Source: Solen grandis (Eukaryota; Mollusca; Bivalvia; Adapedonta; Solenidae). From it: a stretch of DNA of 64,000 bases. The stretch lies in assembly GCA_021229015.1 (NCBI GenBank), contig CM037789.1:31792036-31856035 (forward strand), written 5' to 3'. The position numbers and the translations under genes are program-made. A model generated the notes under the pieces. That model worked only from the letters and a program-made list of their open reading frames with translations. It was not told the DNA's origin and made no database searches. Positions 22,246 through 35,100 of the stretch are shown one piece after another (the first letter of the stretch is position 1; each line of letters opens with the position of its first letter).

Positions 22246-25200
22246 TATGAATAGACATTTATATAACACTGTCCAATGGTTGACGTCATTTAAACATTTC
22301 AGAATCAGCGAATATGCATAAAACCTAGAGCATTTTATACTGTACTGACCTTTTAATTTGCACAAAGACCTAAAGATAAGAAACTCATGTAAGCGTATGA
22401 AGGAAATCTCGTAAATTATCGGCGTGGCCGCGATATTCTGAGAAATAGCAGGCGCGCTCAGTGAATCCGCAAAATATGCGTAGCTGAGAGGGGATATGCT
22501 AATCTAAAAAAAGCATATACCCGTTGCCTAAATTGATCCAGGCCTGAGGGTAGAAGCTTGTGTAATGTTGGTCTGCGGAGAATTCTTGATTATGATGGTT
22601 GTTGGGTAGAAAGAAGACTGACAATAGTTACGTGAAGTATGGAATTGTCTGTAGGAAAGGGGATGCACGTGTCTAGTGAGCCGGGTTGGTGGTATAACAT
22701 AAGAACTAAGAAGACATTGGTACTGCTACTAGTCCGTAAATGATCTTACATCAGCAGTCTGGCATCAATCACAAGCACTGTAACTCACTTAACATATTTG
22801 TGACACTGCTGTGGGGGTAGTAATCATTGATAACCCATCGAGCAGCTCTGCGCTCATGGCACTGTACCATTTGACTGTCCAAAATATTGAAGTAATAGAA
22901 AAATAACTCAAAGTTCTAAAGTAGTATATTCAATATGTGGAGTACTAAAACAAACTTATAATCTGTAAGCTTCAAACAAGATATTAACACGGGAAAGCAC
23001 GTGCAAGATGCAGAGATATTCGTAGTTTCCAGGAATCGGTGTTGCGTCAGAAACGCATTGATGTAATTTAAGTAGTGGCTGAGGGTACGGCACCTTACTG
23101 TACTGGTGAAATATATAAATCATATGTAAATATCACAGTATATAAATAAATTGAACCCCAACCGAATCTTGTGAGCAGATGTCAATGTCAGCCATTTCTC
23201 GTCGTTACAGTTGTGCAACAAACTGGTGTTTATTTGGATACTGCTGAATGTTAAGTATGTTAGTCTGTATTTATATTGTACCAAGGAAGCTTTAAATATC
23301 AATTGTTGGTCTATGTTATGCAACATTATCAATTTTAGCATTAAGACAAAAACATTAACGAAACTCGCCACTTGCTAGGAAGCCATCAGCACTACACACC
23401 GTCACGAACGAACATCTTTTTTTTTCAGGGTTTAATTAGTTAGTTAAACATAGAGTTTCGAGTTTTTACCGCTACAGTAATCAATAACTAAAGGTAATTT
23501 GGTCATTTGTAATAATATTGCACGATTTTTAACATAAAAATAGGATTAAAAGCAAGGGTGCAAAATATGTCGTCTGAACGTTTCTTGCTGGTGATTCTGA
23601 ACCTTACTTGCGAGTTTGCGCATTTTATCAGTACACTGTCTTGTGAGTATTTTCAAAATTTCTGGATTTTAGAAGTTTATGTTTTAAAGCCCCTTTTTAA
23701 ATTATTTTCAGCAGGGTCTCTATATACATGTATACACAATAATAAGAGACCCAGTTTTCGGGTAAATTGGATTTTTCTTTTAATTCAGTTGCTTGACAAC
23801 ACACTTTGGCAATATTATAACTCACAATTTAGAAACACATGATGAAAAAAAAAAAAATCTAAAAAATAAAATTTCAAGCTACTATCATGCCCTTCAAACT
23901 CAAATGGTTAGTCGGAATCCATAGCAATAGAGGACAATTCACACAAAATTTAATGCACACGTATACTGTGTGACTATGGTCGACTATTCAAATTGTGCTA
24001 GAAGAAAACAGATTTAAAGCTTTAAACATACTTAATGGCTGTAGAGATTGGCAATCCTTCTTTATATTGTACACAGTGATGCTCAAACCAAAAAGGGAGA
24101 TAAATTTGTTAAAAAAGTGAGAGCTATCTGTTAGGGCGTATTTCACAATAGCAGTTTTACTATATAGACAATAAAGGAAAATATAAAACAGCGAACATAT
24201 TTTTTTAAAACTTTGCTTGATTATAGAGATTCACACCAGAAACAAATTCATGGGATACAAAATGGGGGTCTCCATGTTACTTTTTGAGTTATCTAAGTGA
24301 GTTTTTAGAGTTTCTGTCATTTTTTAAGGGCAGATGACTCAATGTTATGGGCAAGCAACACCTCATTTAATTTCAACTCAATGTTTGGTACTAAATTCTC
24401 TGTCACTGTGTGAATACTACTACTATAGAAACATTTTTAACTTTGCATAGTGACTAGAAGTGAAACAACAAACAATAATGTGAAATGAAATAGGTATCGA
24501 TAAGCTTGATTTTGAATGATCTTCCCTTGGAAATGACAGAAAAGAGCAAAAAAAAAAACAAAAACAAAAAAAACCTCACATTCAGGGGCAGATAACTCTA
24601 AAGTTGACCGGTCATTTTGAAATTTGTATTAAAAATGGTACACCCTAGTTTACTCCTTATTTAGAGCAAACCACGAGTATCACGTATCACAAAAACAGGA
24701 GAAGAAAAGGAAAAAAATAAAATAACAAACTTGTCATCTTTGAAATTGGAATTCGAGCTATGATTAAATATCTTTTGCTTTATTTTTCGCCATGAATTCA
24801 AATCTACACGCATTTCCAATTAAAGGAAAAAAAGTTAAATCAACATGTTTAGAATATAAAGCAACACACTGCCCCTTAATCTTCCCACGGGGAAAACATA
24901 TTCTAAATCTGAGACGTAAATTGTATTACTTAAAAAAAGACTTGTCTTTCAACGATTTTACCGCCCTATACGTTGAAAGAGAAATACACAAAATAATTAA
25001 CAACAAACATCAAAATGAGCAACAACCTTAAAACTTTATCCAATTAGCGCGACCTCTCCACGTCTGAAGTAGCATACTTCAAAGCACGTGCCCAAAGCAC
25101 GTGGGCTTACGTTGTGTCAATTACCTATAACATCAACGTATCGGATGACTTCGTAATAAAGTCTTAACCACCCAGCGTCAGGCAGAGACATCAATTTTGT

Positions 25201-25533
25201 GGCGATGAGAGATTTCTCCAGCTTTGATTCAATAAATAATATACCGCGAATGTTCGGAACGAGATTTAGGATGAAGTACCCAAGTAGAATATCTTAATTG
25301 GTCCATGGTTAGAAATGGTTAGAATGTGAGAGATCAGGCTAGTATCACTTTATTAAAAGGCCACATCTTGCGGTGGGTTTGATACAGATGAAGTATGTAC
25401 TTATATTTTCAAGAATTGACACTTATCAACCGCAAATTATACTGGAAGCATGCATTCAATTAAAGAACATCCTACGCATAGAAATCATGACATAGAGTGC
25501 GCATTGACCACATACAATGTTTGACCTAAAGGG

Positions 25534-25565
<32 letters not shown>

Positions 25566-26789
25566 AACCCTCCAAAGAAAAAAACCTCAATACCCATAGT
25601 GCTCTTTAATGCTCATTGATCATATAGTTTAACGCACATAATGGTCAAATAGACCATATATAGTTGTGTGTGTGTATGTGTGTGTGTAAACCCATAGTGC
25701 TTTCTTAGTGCTCCTTGGCATATAGTTTTTGGCTCATAGTAGACATACAATAATCATAGGTATTTCATATTAGCTGATGAAATACGAAATAAAATATTCA
25801 TGAAAGAGATAGCATATCGCGGGATCATTTCCATGACTAGATTATTTTCTCGTGTACCCATTTTGAAGTATTCAGATTTTTCATTAGAAGAGAATAAGTA
25901 CTCGTATCACCATTTTTCTCTCGTTATTATTGTAAATTAAGATATGCACGCGTCTTTCGTCATTCGTGAATACCTTTTAAATGCGATCATTTAATGAAAT
26001 CATTTTATATTGACATAGTAAATCTAACTATCATATACACGCACTATGATTTGTCAACCACTACCCTTCTTTTTTTGATGGCAGCGATACAAACCTTCAT
26101 TTGTTATGATTATCTAGGCACAGCTCTCGAGGTTTGCATTCTAATCCGGCTGATATTTACGATCTAACTTTAATATTTTCCAGTAGTGAACCGTGCGTCT
26201 TTCTAAATTCATATCTTGAGTGAATCTGTTTGTGCTCAACGGGAAAATTTGGAGCAGTTCTTCGTTGCCAGCTTAGTTTTGAATTTTCGATCAGAAAACT
26301 AGAATTTATATAATATATATAATACATGTCTCAGATTGTGGTGTAATTGAAGAAAAAGAAAAGAAAAAAGTATTCACTATGGGTGATTGCGGAGGAATTC
26401 ATCATCACAAGCTGGAAGTTGCCCCATCGTTAGGTCTAGGAAAATTAGATTAATATTTAAAACAAACAAGCAAACAAAGCAATCATTCTATTGAAGGCCA
26501 AATAGAACAAATATACTTATAGAAATATAAAACTAAGCAGATACCTAAACATACAGAATTATTTATACAGAGAGCATCAAACGTGGAAGATCAGTTAGTT
26601 CTAAAATATCAAATTATGACAGATTTTGAATGTGAGTTGGAAGAAGTAAGGGAACACTTGGCCAATGTTATCAAACCTTGCAACAGAAATGCACACGATA
26701 CGCGATATTGTTAATGTAGTTGGCCATTACAGCTGTTCCCTAACCATCATACATAAATGAGAAATGTAAAAACAAAAGCCATAATCAGA
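22246..26789. other. 4.5 kb with no gene recognised
   Basis: Only simple repeats stand out: (CAA)n at 25538-25566, an imperfect (GT)n at 25664-25689 and a small AAGCACGTG inverted repeat at about 25085-25108. An open frame at 24792-25031 is Lys-rich, AT-rich and without splice or domain support. The stretch 22420-22500 is locally GC-richer, but no exon could be made from it. Confidence 0.5.
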
Positions 26790-27008
26790 CTGCAAGTTAT
26801 TGCAGGTTTTAATGGCCTTGTATTCTTGACAATACTTAAGTACGATCTCAGGCACAGATTTGAGTTTGAACTCCGTATTGCCAAGGGTTTTTCATGGCCT
26901 TCCAAGGCGCAAAGTACTTGTCCAAGGTAGGGACCGTCTGGATTAGTATAAGTTGTAAGTATTTGTTGTACAATCGACGTAAAATAAAAACAACAACAAC
27001 AACAACAA
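26790..27008 (+). mobile_element. Unclassified repeat with (CAA)n tail
   Basis: Contains TTCTTGACAATACTTAAG and CTCAGGCACAGATTTGAG, similar to TTCTTGAAAATACTTAAG and CAGGCTCAAATCCGAG near 2130. It ends TTGTACAATCGACGTAAAATAA followed by (CAA)n, which suggests a retroposed 3' end. Confidence 0.4.
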
Positions 27009-27306
27009 GAAACTCACAAAGAAATCTCTGTTGAAACTACTGGGCATAATTGGAATCTGAGTTTGGAATTCAAACTCAAGTACCATTTTAATTTGTGAAA
27101 ATACGGAGCCTGGTTGTATATTCTTTAAATAGATAACTTTAAGACATTAAAAAAAGGAAAATAGCAAAATGCACTCAATGATTACAGGAAACAATATTTG
27201 AATACAGTAAATATAAAAATAGTCATGATTTAATGATTTATTAATCTATATGATTAAATGTTAAAAACCAATAAACGTGCCAGTGCAATGTAAAGAGCCT
27301 AAGGTT

Positions 27307-27343
<37 letters not shown>

Positions 27344-27862
27344 GTATATATACACGTGACGGCATAATGCTAAAATAACTCAGTAATTTATTAATAAGCA
27401 ATAAAACATATTTAATTTTCGTCGATAAGAAAACTTGGACCAGAAATTTGGCGATTTAAGAGGTCTTGAACCGCCCCCACCCACACATACACACCTCTCA
27501 AGATTCTGCAATTATCACAACATGATGTTGAACGGCTTAAAAGTAATCCCGTTTGTGAACCTGTTTACCAAAAGCCATGGAATGTATAAACACACAGCTA
27601 CATGTGACTTAATGCAAATATTCCACAAGTCACAAGGGAGAGATAAATCTGTCGATATGGAAGTATATGTCCCTTAGCGCAACTCACATGCTGATCATCA
27701 TAGGAAAAAAAACTAACATAATGCTGCTGTTCATAATTAGTGTTTCCCCAGTGTTTTATCATGTCGTTGACACATAGTCGTATTATCCTGATACCTGGCC
27801 AAACTTAGTTCTCCATCAAGCACAAGGGAAATAATTTTATACAGTACCCTTTTTTTTGTATG
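27009..27862. other. No gene; (TA)n inside
   Basis: A (TA)16 tract occupies 27309-27340. An open frame at 27435-27677 has no support. Confidence 0.6.
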
Positions 27863-27930
27863 TCGTGGATTGCGTCCACTAACTCACGATTACGGGGCGG
27901 ACGCTCTTACCATTCGGCCACAGGGATTGG
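27863..27930 (-). mobile_element. tRNA-like SINE head, degenerate
   Basis: The minus strand reads GTGGCCGAATGGTAAGAGCG, as in a tRNA A-box region, then a decayed second half with no good B box. It resembles the heads of family A SINEs (compare 32400-32450). It is too degenerate for a tRNA gene. Confidence 0.45.
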
Positions 27931-28004
27931 CCTGGAATTTTCAGATCTGCGATGAATCGCATTATAGCAGTATTAGCAAAGGGTTTTAACCCTTTCTCTC
28001 GTGA

Positions 28005-28185
28005 ATATTAATGTACAAATTTATGACTTGGTGAATATTAATTGACTGAACTTAACTTGTATATGGAACAATGGCCATTCCTTTGCCAGGATGACTTGTA
28101 GAAACTGAGCTACAAAATTGTATGAGAAAACAGAGGAGACCCTGGTCAGAGACAGCTCCTGAAGAGAAAAAGGTTCAAAGACGAA
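28005..28185 (+). mobile_element. Interspersed repeat R1 copy
   Basis: Best-preserved R1 copy: TTTATGACTTGGTGAATATT, CCTTTGCCAGGATGACTTG, GAGCTACAAAATTGTATGAG and GAGGAGACCCTGGTCAGA. Confidence 0.7.
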
Positions 28186-28324
28186 CATATCTCATCAAAT
28201 TCTGACGCTGAAAAATGTTCAACAAGGTCTTTTTTCAATGTAGTCTAATTTAACATTTTTCCTATTTTGTATAGAACATTAATTAAACCCACTAAAACAA
28301 CTCATATCAGTCAAACCTATCTTA

Positions 28325-28480
28325 AAGGGTCAGTCAAGGGAACAAGAGAATGTGACCCTTAACAGAGGTGTTCGTTAAATAAAGACAAAATGCTAGTTTG
28401 GTACAAACTGACCGCTTAATGCAGGTCGACCACTTAACACAGGTGACCGCTAATACAGGTTCAACTGTCATCCCAAAACC
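28325..28480. repeat. Short-period repeat (GACCGCTTAAnnCAGGT)
   Basis: The theme ACCGCTTAATGCAGGTCG / ACCACTTAACACAGGTG / ACCGCTAATACAGGTT recurs three times at about 20-base spacing. Similar ends (ACCGCTTTAAACAGGTTTG) flank the 37-bp array at 55226. Confidence 0.55.
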
Positions 28481-28886
28481 ATGAATAATTTAGAAAATCG
28501 TTATTTTAATGGGCTAAAGCATATTCAGTGGTAAAGACAGTAAGCACACGTTTATTGATCTATGGCTGAAATAATTTAAGGTAATGTTCGGATAGACCGT
28601 GAATATCCGCTCCATCAGAAATCAGCCGAGTTCTACCACTAGTCTTATTCCGGCTTTAGTTGGTCAAAGTCAGAGGTTCACTGGTTATTTTTTCCTACGT
28701 CACATTTCATGTGTTTATTGAATTTGTGCAAGCTTGATAATTTAATTAATGGAAATATTAGGCCTCGTATATCGAGAATGGATTCATTATTTTTCGTGCG
28801 ACATGAAGAGAAAACCTGTGATGATTGATCTGATATCAATAAAGGGGGATTGATTTGGAGTCAGCCACAGATAAAATCTCGTTAAA
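28481..28886 (+). other. 5' flank of the PAN/CCP/WSC gene
   Basis: No confident TATA box or initiator could be fixed. The sequence turns less AT-rich toward the start codon. The context before the ATG (GTTAAAATGTC) has A at -3. Confidence 0.3.
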
Positions 28887-29195
28887 ATGTCTCGATTAAT
28901 TCTGTCTGTGACAATCATGGCGGCTGTTATTTCGATGCATTTTCACTTTTCACGTGCATCCGGTCAAGAGAGAAAATTCGGAAAGTATCTCCGTGATGTA
29001 GGTATCGTGAATAAATCTGGCGTCACAATTGTTACCTGCCAGAAGGAATGCTTAGCGAGACCGGCATGCCAGTCCTTCAACTACTGGATTCGAGTCCGGT
29101 TTTGTGAGCTGAACCGGCTTGACACGGTGACGTCATCAGAGGTGCTGGAGGACAGGTCTGGCTGGGTGTATGGGGAGAAGAGAGACTGGGGTCAG
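28887..29195 (+). CDS. Exon 1: signal peptide and PAN/Apple domain
   Basis: The 103 complete codons end at CAG|GTAAGT. The start MSRLILSVTIMAAVISM is a clear signal peptide. The core TCQKECLARPACQSFNY, then a Cys 12 residues on, is the PAN pattern (C-x3-C-x5-C-x11-C), and the domain closes with GWVYG. An NKS glycosylation sequon is at Asn42. The frame runs open past the donor to 29240, but that extension is intronic. Confidence 0.85.
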
Positions 29196-32100
29196 GTAAG
29201 TAGGCACTGGGTTCTAGGAGTGTTGGGTCACGGACATTAGGGTCAAGGTCATTTAGCAAACGACATTTGGGTCACGGTGTATGGTTTACACACGTTTGGG
29301 CTTATAGGTCAAGGACGTTTCAGCCACGGACTTTCGGACCACGGGTAACCTAAACGTAATAATATAGGTCGTTTGATTTTAGTCATATGGGTAGATCATG
29401 GTGGGTAGCGTTCAGACCACGAACGTTTTGGTCACAAAATACAGACCATACAGGGACCATAAGACCACTTAATTCGTCCATGGACTACCATATTAACTTT
29501 TTTCCAGTCTTTTTAATACTGGATATTTTATGCTTTTCAATTATTGATTAAATTTTATACTAACGATGTATTTAGAATTTGATTTTGATTTTATCTGTAA
29601 ATAATTAATTTATTCAGTAGAATTATACAATTTAGCTGTATCTTTTCGGTGCGGGGATCAAATTAACCATAAATCAACACGTCGTTGAGGTTATTCTTGC
29701 CCTATATAATCTTCTCAATATATACTCTGTATTTTACCTTAGTTCGTGTCATTTTAATTTGTATATGTACAGTTACTTCTCTTAATTGAATACGTATATT
29801 TTCTTAATTTAACCCATTTGGAATGCATGTATCTCCAAAGAGGGTAATGGTTCATTTTAGCATTTTTAAATACTATTTTATAACATTGCCGAAACGTCAA
29901 AAGTTTCGTTTATCCGTGTCTCAAACGTCGGTCCCAAATTCTTTCAGATGGGCTGACACCTATTTTACTTCATTTCTAAGTCAGTTAACCCTTTCCCCCA
30001 TAGAGGACACCATGAAAAGACCTATGCGAACAGCATACAACCAGATCAGCCTGCGAGTAACTCGCAGGCTGATCAGGTTTTATGCTGTTCGCTGCTCCTC
30101 AGTGGTCTGGAAATGAGGATTTTGTAATTAAATTTGGTAAGGTTTAACTGTGGTTTTCTGCAAATCATGCTTTATGTGATACCTATTGAGGGCGTCAAAA
30201 TGAGTCTATATGAGGGAAAGGGTTAAGTTGCAATATATATGTGTCTTTAACACTTTACTTAATGAATATTCATGTACAAATGTATGACATGATGAATTTA
30301 TATTATTTTACTGAACTTTATTAGTATATAATTTTTTCGGCCGTTAGGCCGTTTATTCTCACCCTGACTTCCTGTGAAACATACAGTGATGGAGCGGAAT
30401 AAAATTAGGCTTTCCATTGGTTATTATATACTTTGCTAAATTCCCATTGGTCATTGTAAAATTAGTCAAAAGAAAAGAAAGGAGTTGCGGAAACGAGTTC
30501 TTTAGATCTCTGTTTTAAAAGTTGAAGTTTTCTTCCCCTGCGAACGATTTGTCCCGAATAGTAAGACACTGCACCTTTTTAAGGTAAACTGTAAGAGTAG
30601 AACGCTAAAAAATAGGAAACATATATATTTCGGAATTGATTGTTCGATCCTGACAGATCCTATATTAAACAAAAACATAACATCCGGTTTCGTTTTGTAG
30701 CCCGCGAAACGAAGTCTAATACGCAGATGTTTTAAGGCTGTAAGTGTCTACCAAGATTGTACAAATTATTTGGATCTTTGGTATTTCAAAGAGCTGCACT
30801 GACACAGGAATTACACAACTATTAAACCAACAACAAAATCTATTAAATGTTAAACCATTCAGACAATAATCATCAAGCTGGTTACCACGGCCGAGTACTA
30901 GTATCTTTTTTAAAGATATTTCTTGTTTTATATATGAGAGATAAGGATTAGTAAAGAATCACTTAAATGGAAAATCAAAGATCTTTAATAAAGTTTTTAA
31001 AACCTTTTTAATCATAGATGTATGCAAAGACCTATATTTAACTAAATTTAAAAAAATCAAAAACAGTATATGTAATCTGTATTGTTACATCACATTTTTT
31101 TTATAAAACCATATTAACATCATTTCTTACATGTGTTATCATGATGTTCTGAAAGTTTCGTAAATTCAGAAATTACTCAATTTATCGTAGGCGTTTATAA
31201 TCAATATAATTGAAGCTTAAGTATTAGCACAGAAATATTGCGTATATCGTAAAGAAACGTTCTGTGCAAGAGGAACGTTACTAATCTTAAGGTAAAGTCC
31301 ATGTAATGGTTCCGCTACTTCTTGGACCACTTAACCTCTACCAAGATAACCAAGGTGCCCTAAAGAAACAAAAGGAAATCTTGGATATCTCCATGAAAGG
31401 TCCGAAATGTAGCGGAACCAAACTAAAACGATTTTCCTTGTGAATAGTGTCTAGAAGAATTACGACATTTGTACTATCGTAGGTACATTTTGTCTGGTTT
31501 TGATGCCTTTTTATTGGGATAGTAAACAAGTTGTGTGGATTTACAAGCTAAAGACTATTACACAAAGATATTAAAATTAATAACTCATTATTTCTCCAAA
31601 ATGTGCGTTGTATATTTGTTAAGAAACTAAAAGTTTTATCATAAAATGAAATTTCTGTGATATATTTCTGTCTATGTTGGACTTACACACGGGACTAACA
31701 TTAATTTTTAATAAGTTACATTGACATTCAATGCGTTTGTCTGTAAAAAGGATTGATTTATGCGCTATTGTTCGAGACAGGGGCTTTTTTGTTATTGAGG
31801 ACGTGTATGATGTATATAATATCACTAGAACTTAAACGGTCGATGAAAATGACTTTTACTGACGGCACTCTTGAAAGTATAGGCATGAATTGATTATCCA
31901 AAACTAAGTTTACGAGTCCCAGTGGGCTCTTCTTCTGTTGGTGAAATGTGATTTGTCGGACTGGACAAACAGGCATAATTTATGCAGATGAGCATTGTCA
32001 TATTAACAATGAATTTATTACCAAAATAGAACGCAAAGTTTCTGTGCATGACTGTATGTGCATTAGCGACATTATATTACCGATATAACGTTTATCCTAA

Positions 32101-35100
32101 CATCTCTAGATAAATTTGTAACTTGAAAGAGTCGTTTTGATAATATGGATAATGTGTTTTTTTGAATTGCTGTTGCTATTTTTTTTGTTGGGTTTAACGT
32201 CCCACCGATAGTAGTTCAGTCATTTGGAGACTATGTGCTGCCACACTGCAGTATCACGCAGTAAACACGTGGCATGATACCACACCCAGTCACATTATCC
32301 TGACACCGGACCAACCAGTGCTGGAAATATTCATATATGCTGAGCGCCAAGCAAAGTATCGTATACCATATTACAATTGGAATGTCGCGGCCAGGGATCG
32401 AACCTACTACTCCCCGCTTCCGAGGCGGACGCTCTAACCACTCGACCTCCGGGGACGGTGAATTCCTATTGCTATATATACTATTTGACCCTACATGGAA
32501 AAAATAAAGGAACAGTTATATTTATAGGGGACGAGACGCTATTTGTAATTTGCTTAATTTTAATACTTTTCGTATTCTACTGACCCTTCATAGAAATATA
32601 GGGGGTCACCACGTGACTGCATTTCGACCAATGAAAATGTTGGAGGTGAGACAATCAATAATTATGGTTTTTGCCGATATATTTTTGTGGTTTTGCTGGT
32701 TCTCGAAGTTGGAAGACCGATTGTCAGTATTTTCAATAAAATTGGATACAATAAACAGCTTAATATATAAAAAAATAAAACTCAAATATACGTGTTAGTT
32801 TGATTTGATCACACAATTTTATTGCTTCGCCCCTAGTCACACATGTCTGCTGTAGTACCTGCTTGGAAATTTAATAAAATATGTCAATTTATCCACTTGG
32901 CACAGACTTGCAGCCTCCGATGGTTAAATAAAAAGATTCAGGTCACAGCATCGGTGCTGAAATCTTCATCATATAACCCTTTCCCTCATAGAGGAAACCA
33001 TGAAAAGACCTTTGCGAACAACATAAAACCAGATCAGCCTGCGAGTAACTCGCAGGCTGATCAGGTTTTATGCTGTTCGCTGCTCCTCAGTGGTCTGGAA
33101 ATGAGGACTTTATAATTAAATTTGGTAAGGTTTAACTGTGGTTTTCTGCAGATCAGGCTTTATGTGGTACCTATTGAGTGCGTCAAATGAGTCTATATGA
33201 GGGAAAGGGATAAACAGCGTATTGTGGACTATATCCATCCCTGCCGAGATCTTTATTATTTTTTTCTTCAAATCATCAAATAACCTCCTGNNNNNNNNNN
33301 NNNNNNNNNNNNNNNNNNNNNNNNNNNNNNNNNNNNNNNNNNNNNNNNNNNNNNNNNNNNNNNNNNNNNNNNNNNNNNNNNNNNNNNNNNAAGGCACTTA
33401 AACAATGTGAAGAACTATTCCGTCAAAGTCTTTCTTATTCAGGTCCAAAATTTAGATTTTTTTTTATTATAATCTTACTTATAATATCATCTATTCATCA
33501 ATTTAATTAACGAAATCCTTGAAAACCCCCAGAGTGGAACCTTTAATTATAAAATGCATTGTGTCTGTTACTGTAGTATTAGTAATTTTCGCGCTGGACT
33601 AATTTTTGCGATCTTTGCGCAACCCGCATTCCGCGAATTTAAGACCGCGCAAGAGAAAATCCGTATACTCGGAAAATGTCGGAGGGGCTGTTCAATTAAA
33701 TGTTCATTTGCTTGTAATTGATTAGAGTTTTACTCTATATTTTTTCCTGATTATTTTAAATACAGATCTAAAGGTTAGATTTTGTTATATAGTTGTTCAT
33801 GCATGTTATAAATATATTTTAACAATATGGAAGATGGATAAAAACTTTTCTTACTAACTTATAAACAGCTTTCCAAAATTGTTATCAAGACACAGAAATA
33901 TTACAGTGAATAGAGGAACAATGCATATACGAATATATTTTTGTAAGTCACCCATACATCCACACCTAAGTAACATGACGCCAAAACACCCCTAAATGAA
34001 TATACATATCGGTTTAACCAGTGAAAAGCTGTACAAACCTCCGACAAACAAATGAACGTGAATCTTGCTTTCAATAGTTACCTTAAGTCAACAACCTCCG
34101 ACAAACATTTGGGGATGGGATATACCTGTTTTGGCGTCAGGTTAATTCATTAATACCGTATATATAAAAAGCTCGTATTGATGTTGTGGTTTATACCTAG
34201 AATTGTCACATAGAAGAAATTAATGAAAATTACAACAAATATACAAAAAAATACATATGTTGTATTATTTTTTCAACCCATTTTTTTTTTCTTCAAATAG
34301 AACAGAACATATATTTTATTTAGAAATCACTCAAAAGTTTTGGCCAATTAGAAGCTCTTAAAATTTAAATTAATCAACGATTTATTAATAAAACTCTTTT
34401 CTGTTTTCGATTTTACCATGTGCAAAATACATCGATCTATTTGATAAATCATGTATTTCACATATGCAGAACAGAACAGAACATAATTTTATGCAGGGTT
34501 ACTTCTAAGTCGGACAATACCATGAAGACATTTCTCTAAACAAGAGAAGTCTATGTTCGCTTCGGTCTTCTATTGTCTGTAGAAATGTCTTAATAGACTC
34601 CATCCTATTCTAAGACTTAATATACATATCGCCTTTATTTAATATGAATAATCAACATAGCTATGTCACAATGATCAGGCTAAATAGTTACCTTCTTAGT
34701 AATCAAACATCGAAAAAAAAAAAAGAAAAAAAGAAGGAATATATCATCACCGATCAACTAACAAGATCTGCAGATTATGGAAAAGAAAAAAAAACTGTTT
34801 CAGTAGCTTACTAATGGATAACTTAATTACTTATAGATTGTGTGTAATGCCAGAGAATAAACTTTTGATTAACCCAAGGCCAGCATCAAACACCCGACGC
34901 GGTCGTCTCCCCGGGGCCTACTTGAATTTCAGGTAACATGACATGGGGTTCTTGTAGCCATGGTTTGGCTTTTAAGATCAGTTACTGGAACACATTAACT
35001 TTCATCATTCATCATTACACAAAAATAATTATTCATAATTCATATATATATATATTTTTTTATAGGACACAGGTGCTTCGTATCTGACATATCAAGCAGA

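Noticed and set aside
24792..25031. 79-codon Lys-rich + strand open frame
   Set aside because: Looks mildly protein-like, but no homologue, promoter or splice partner is recognised and base composition equals the surroundings.
33116..33397. Minus-strand open frame across the N gap
   Set aside because: A third of it is unknown sequence, and the rest overlaps a MITE.
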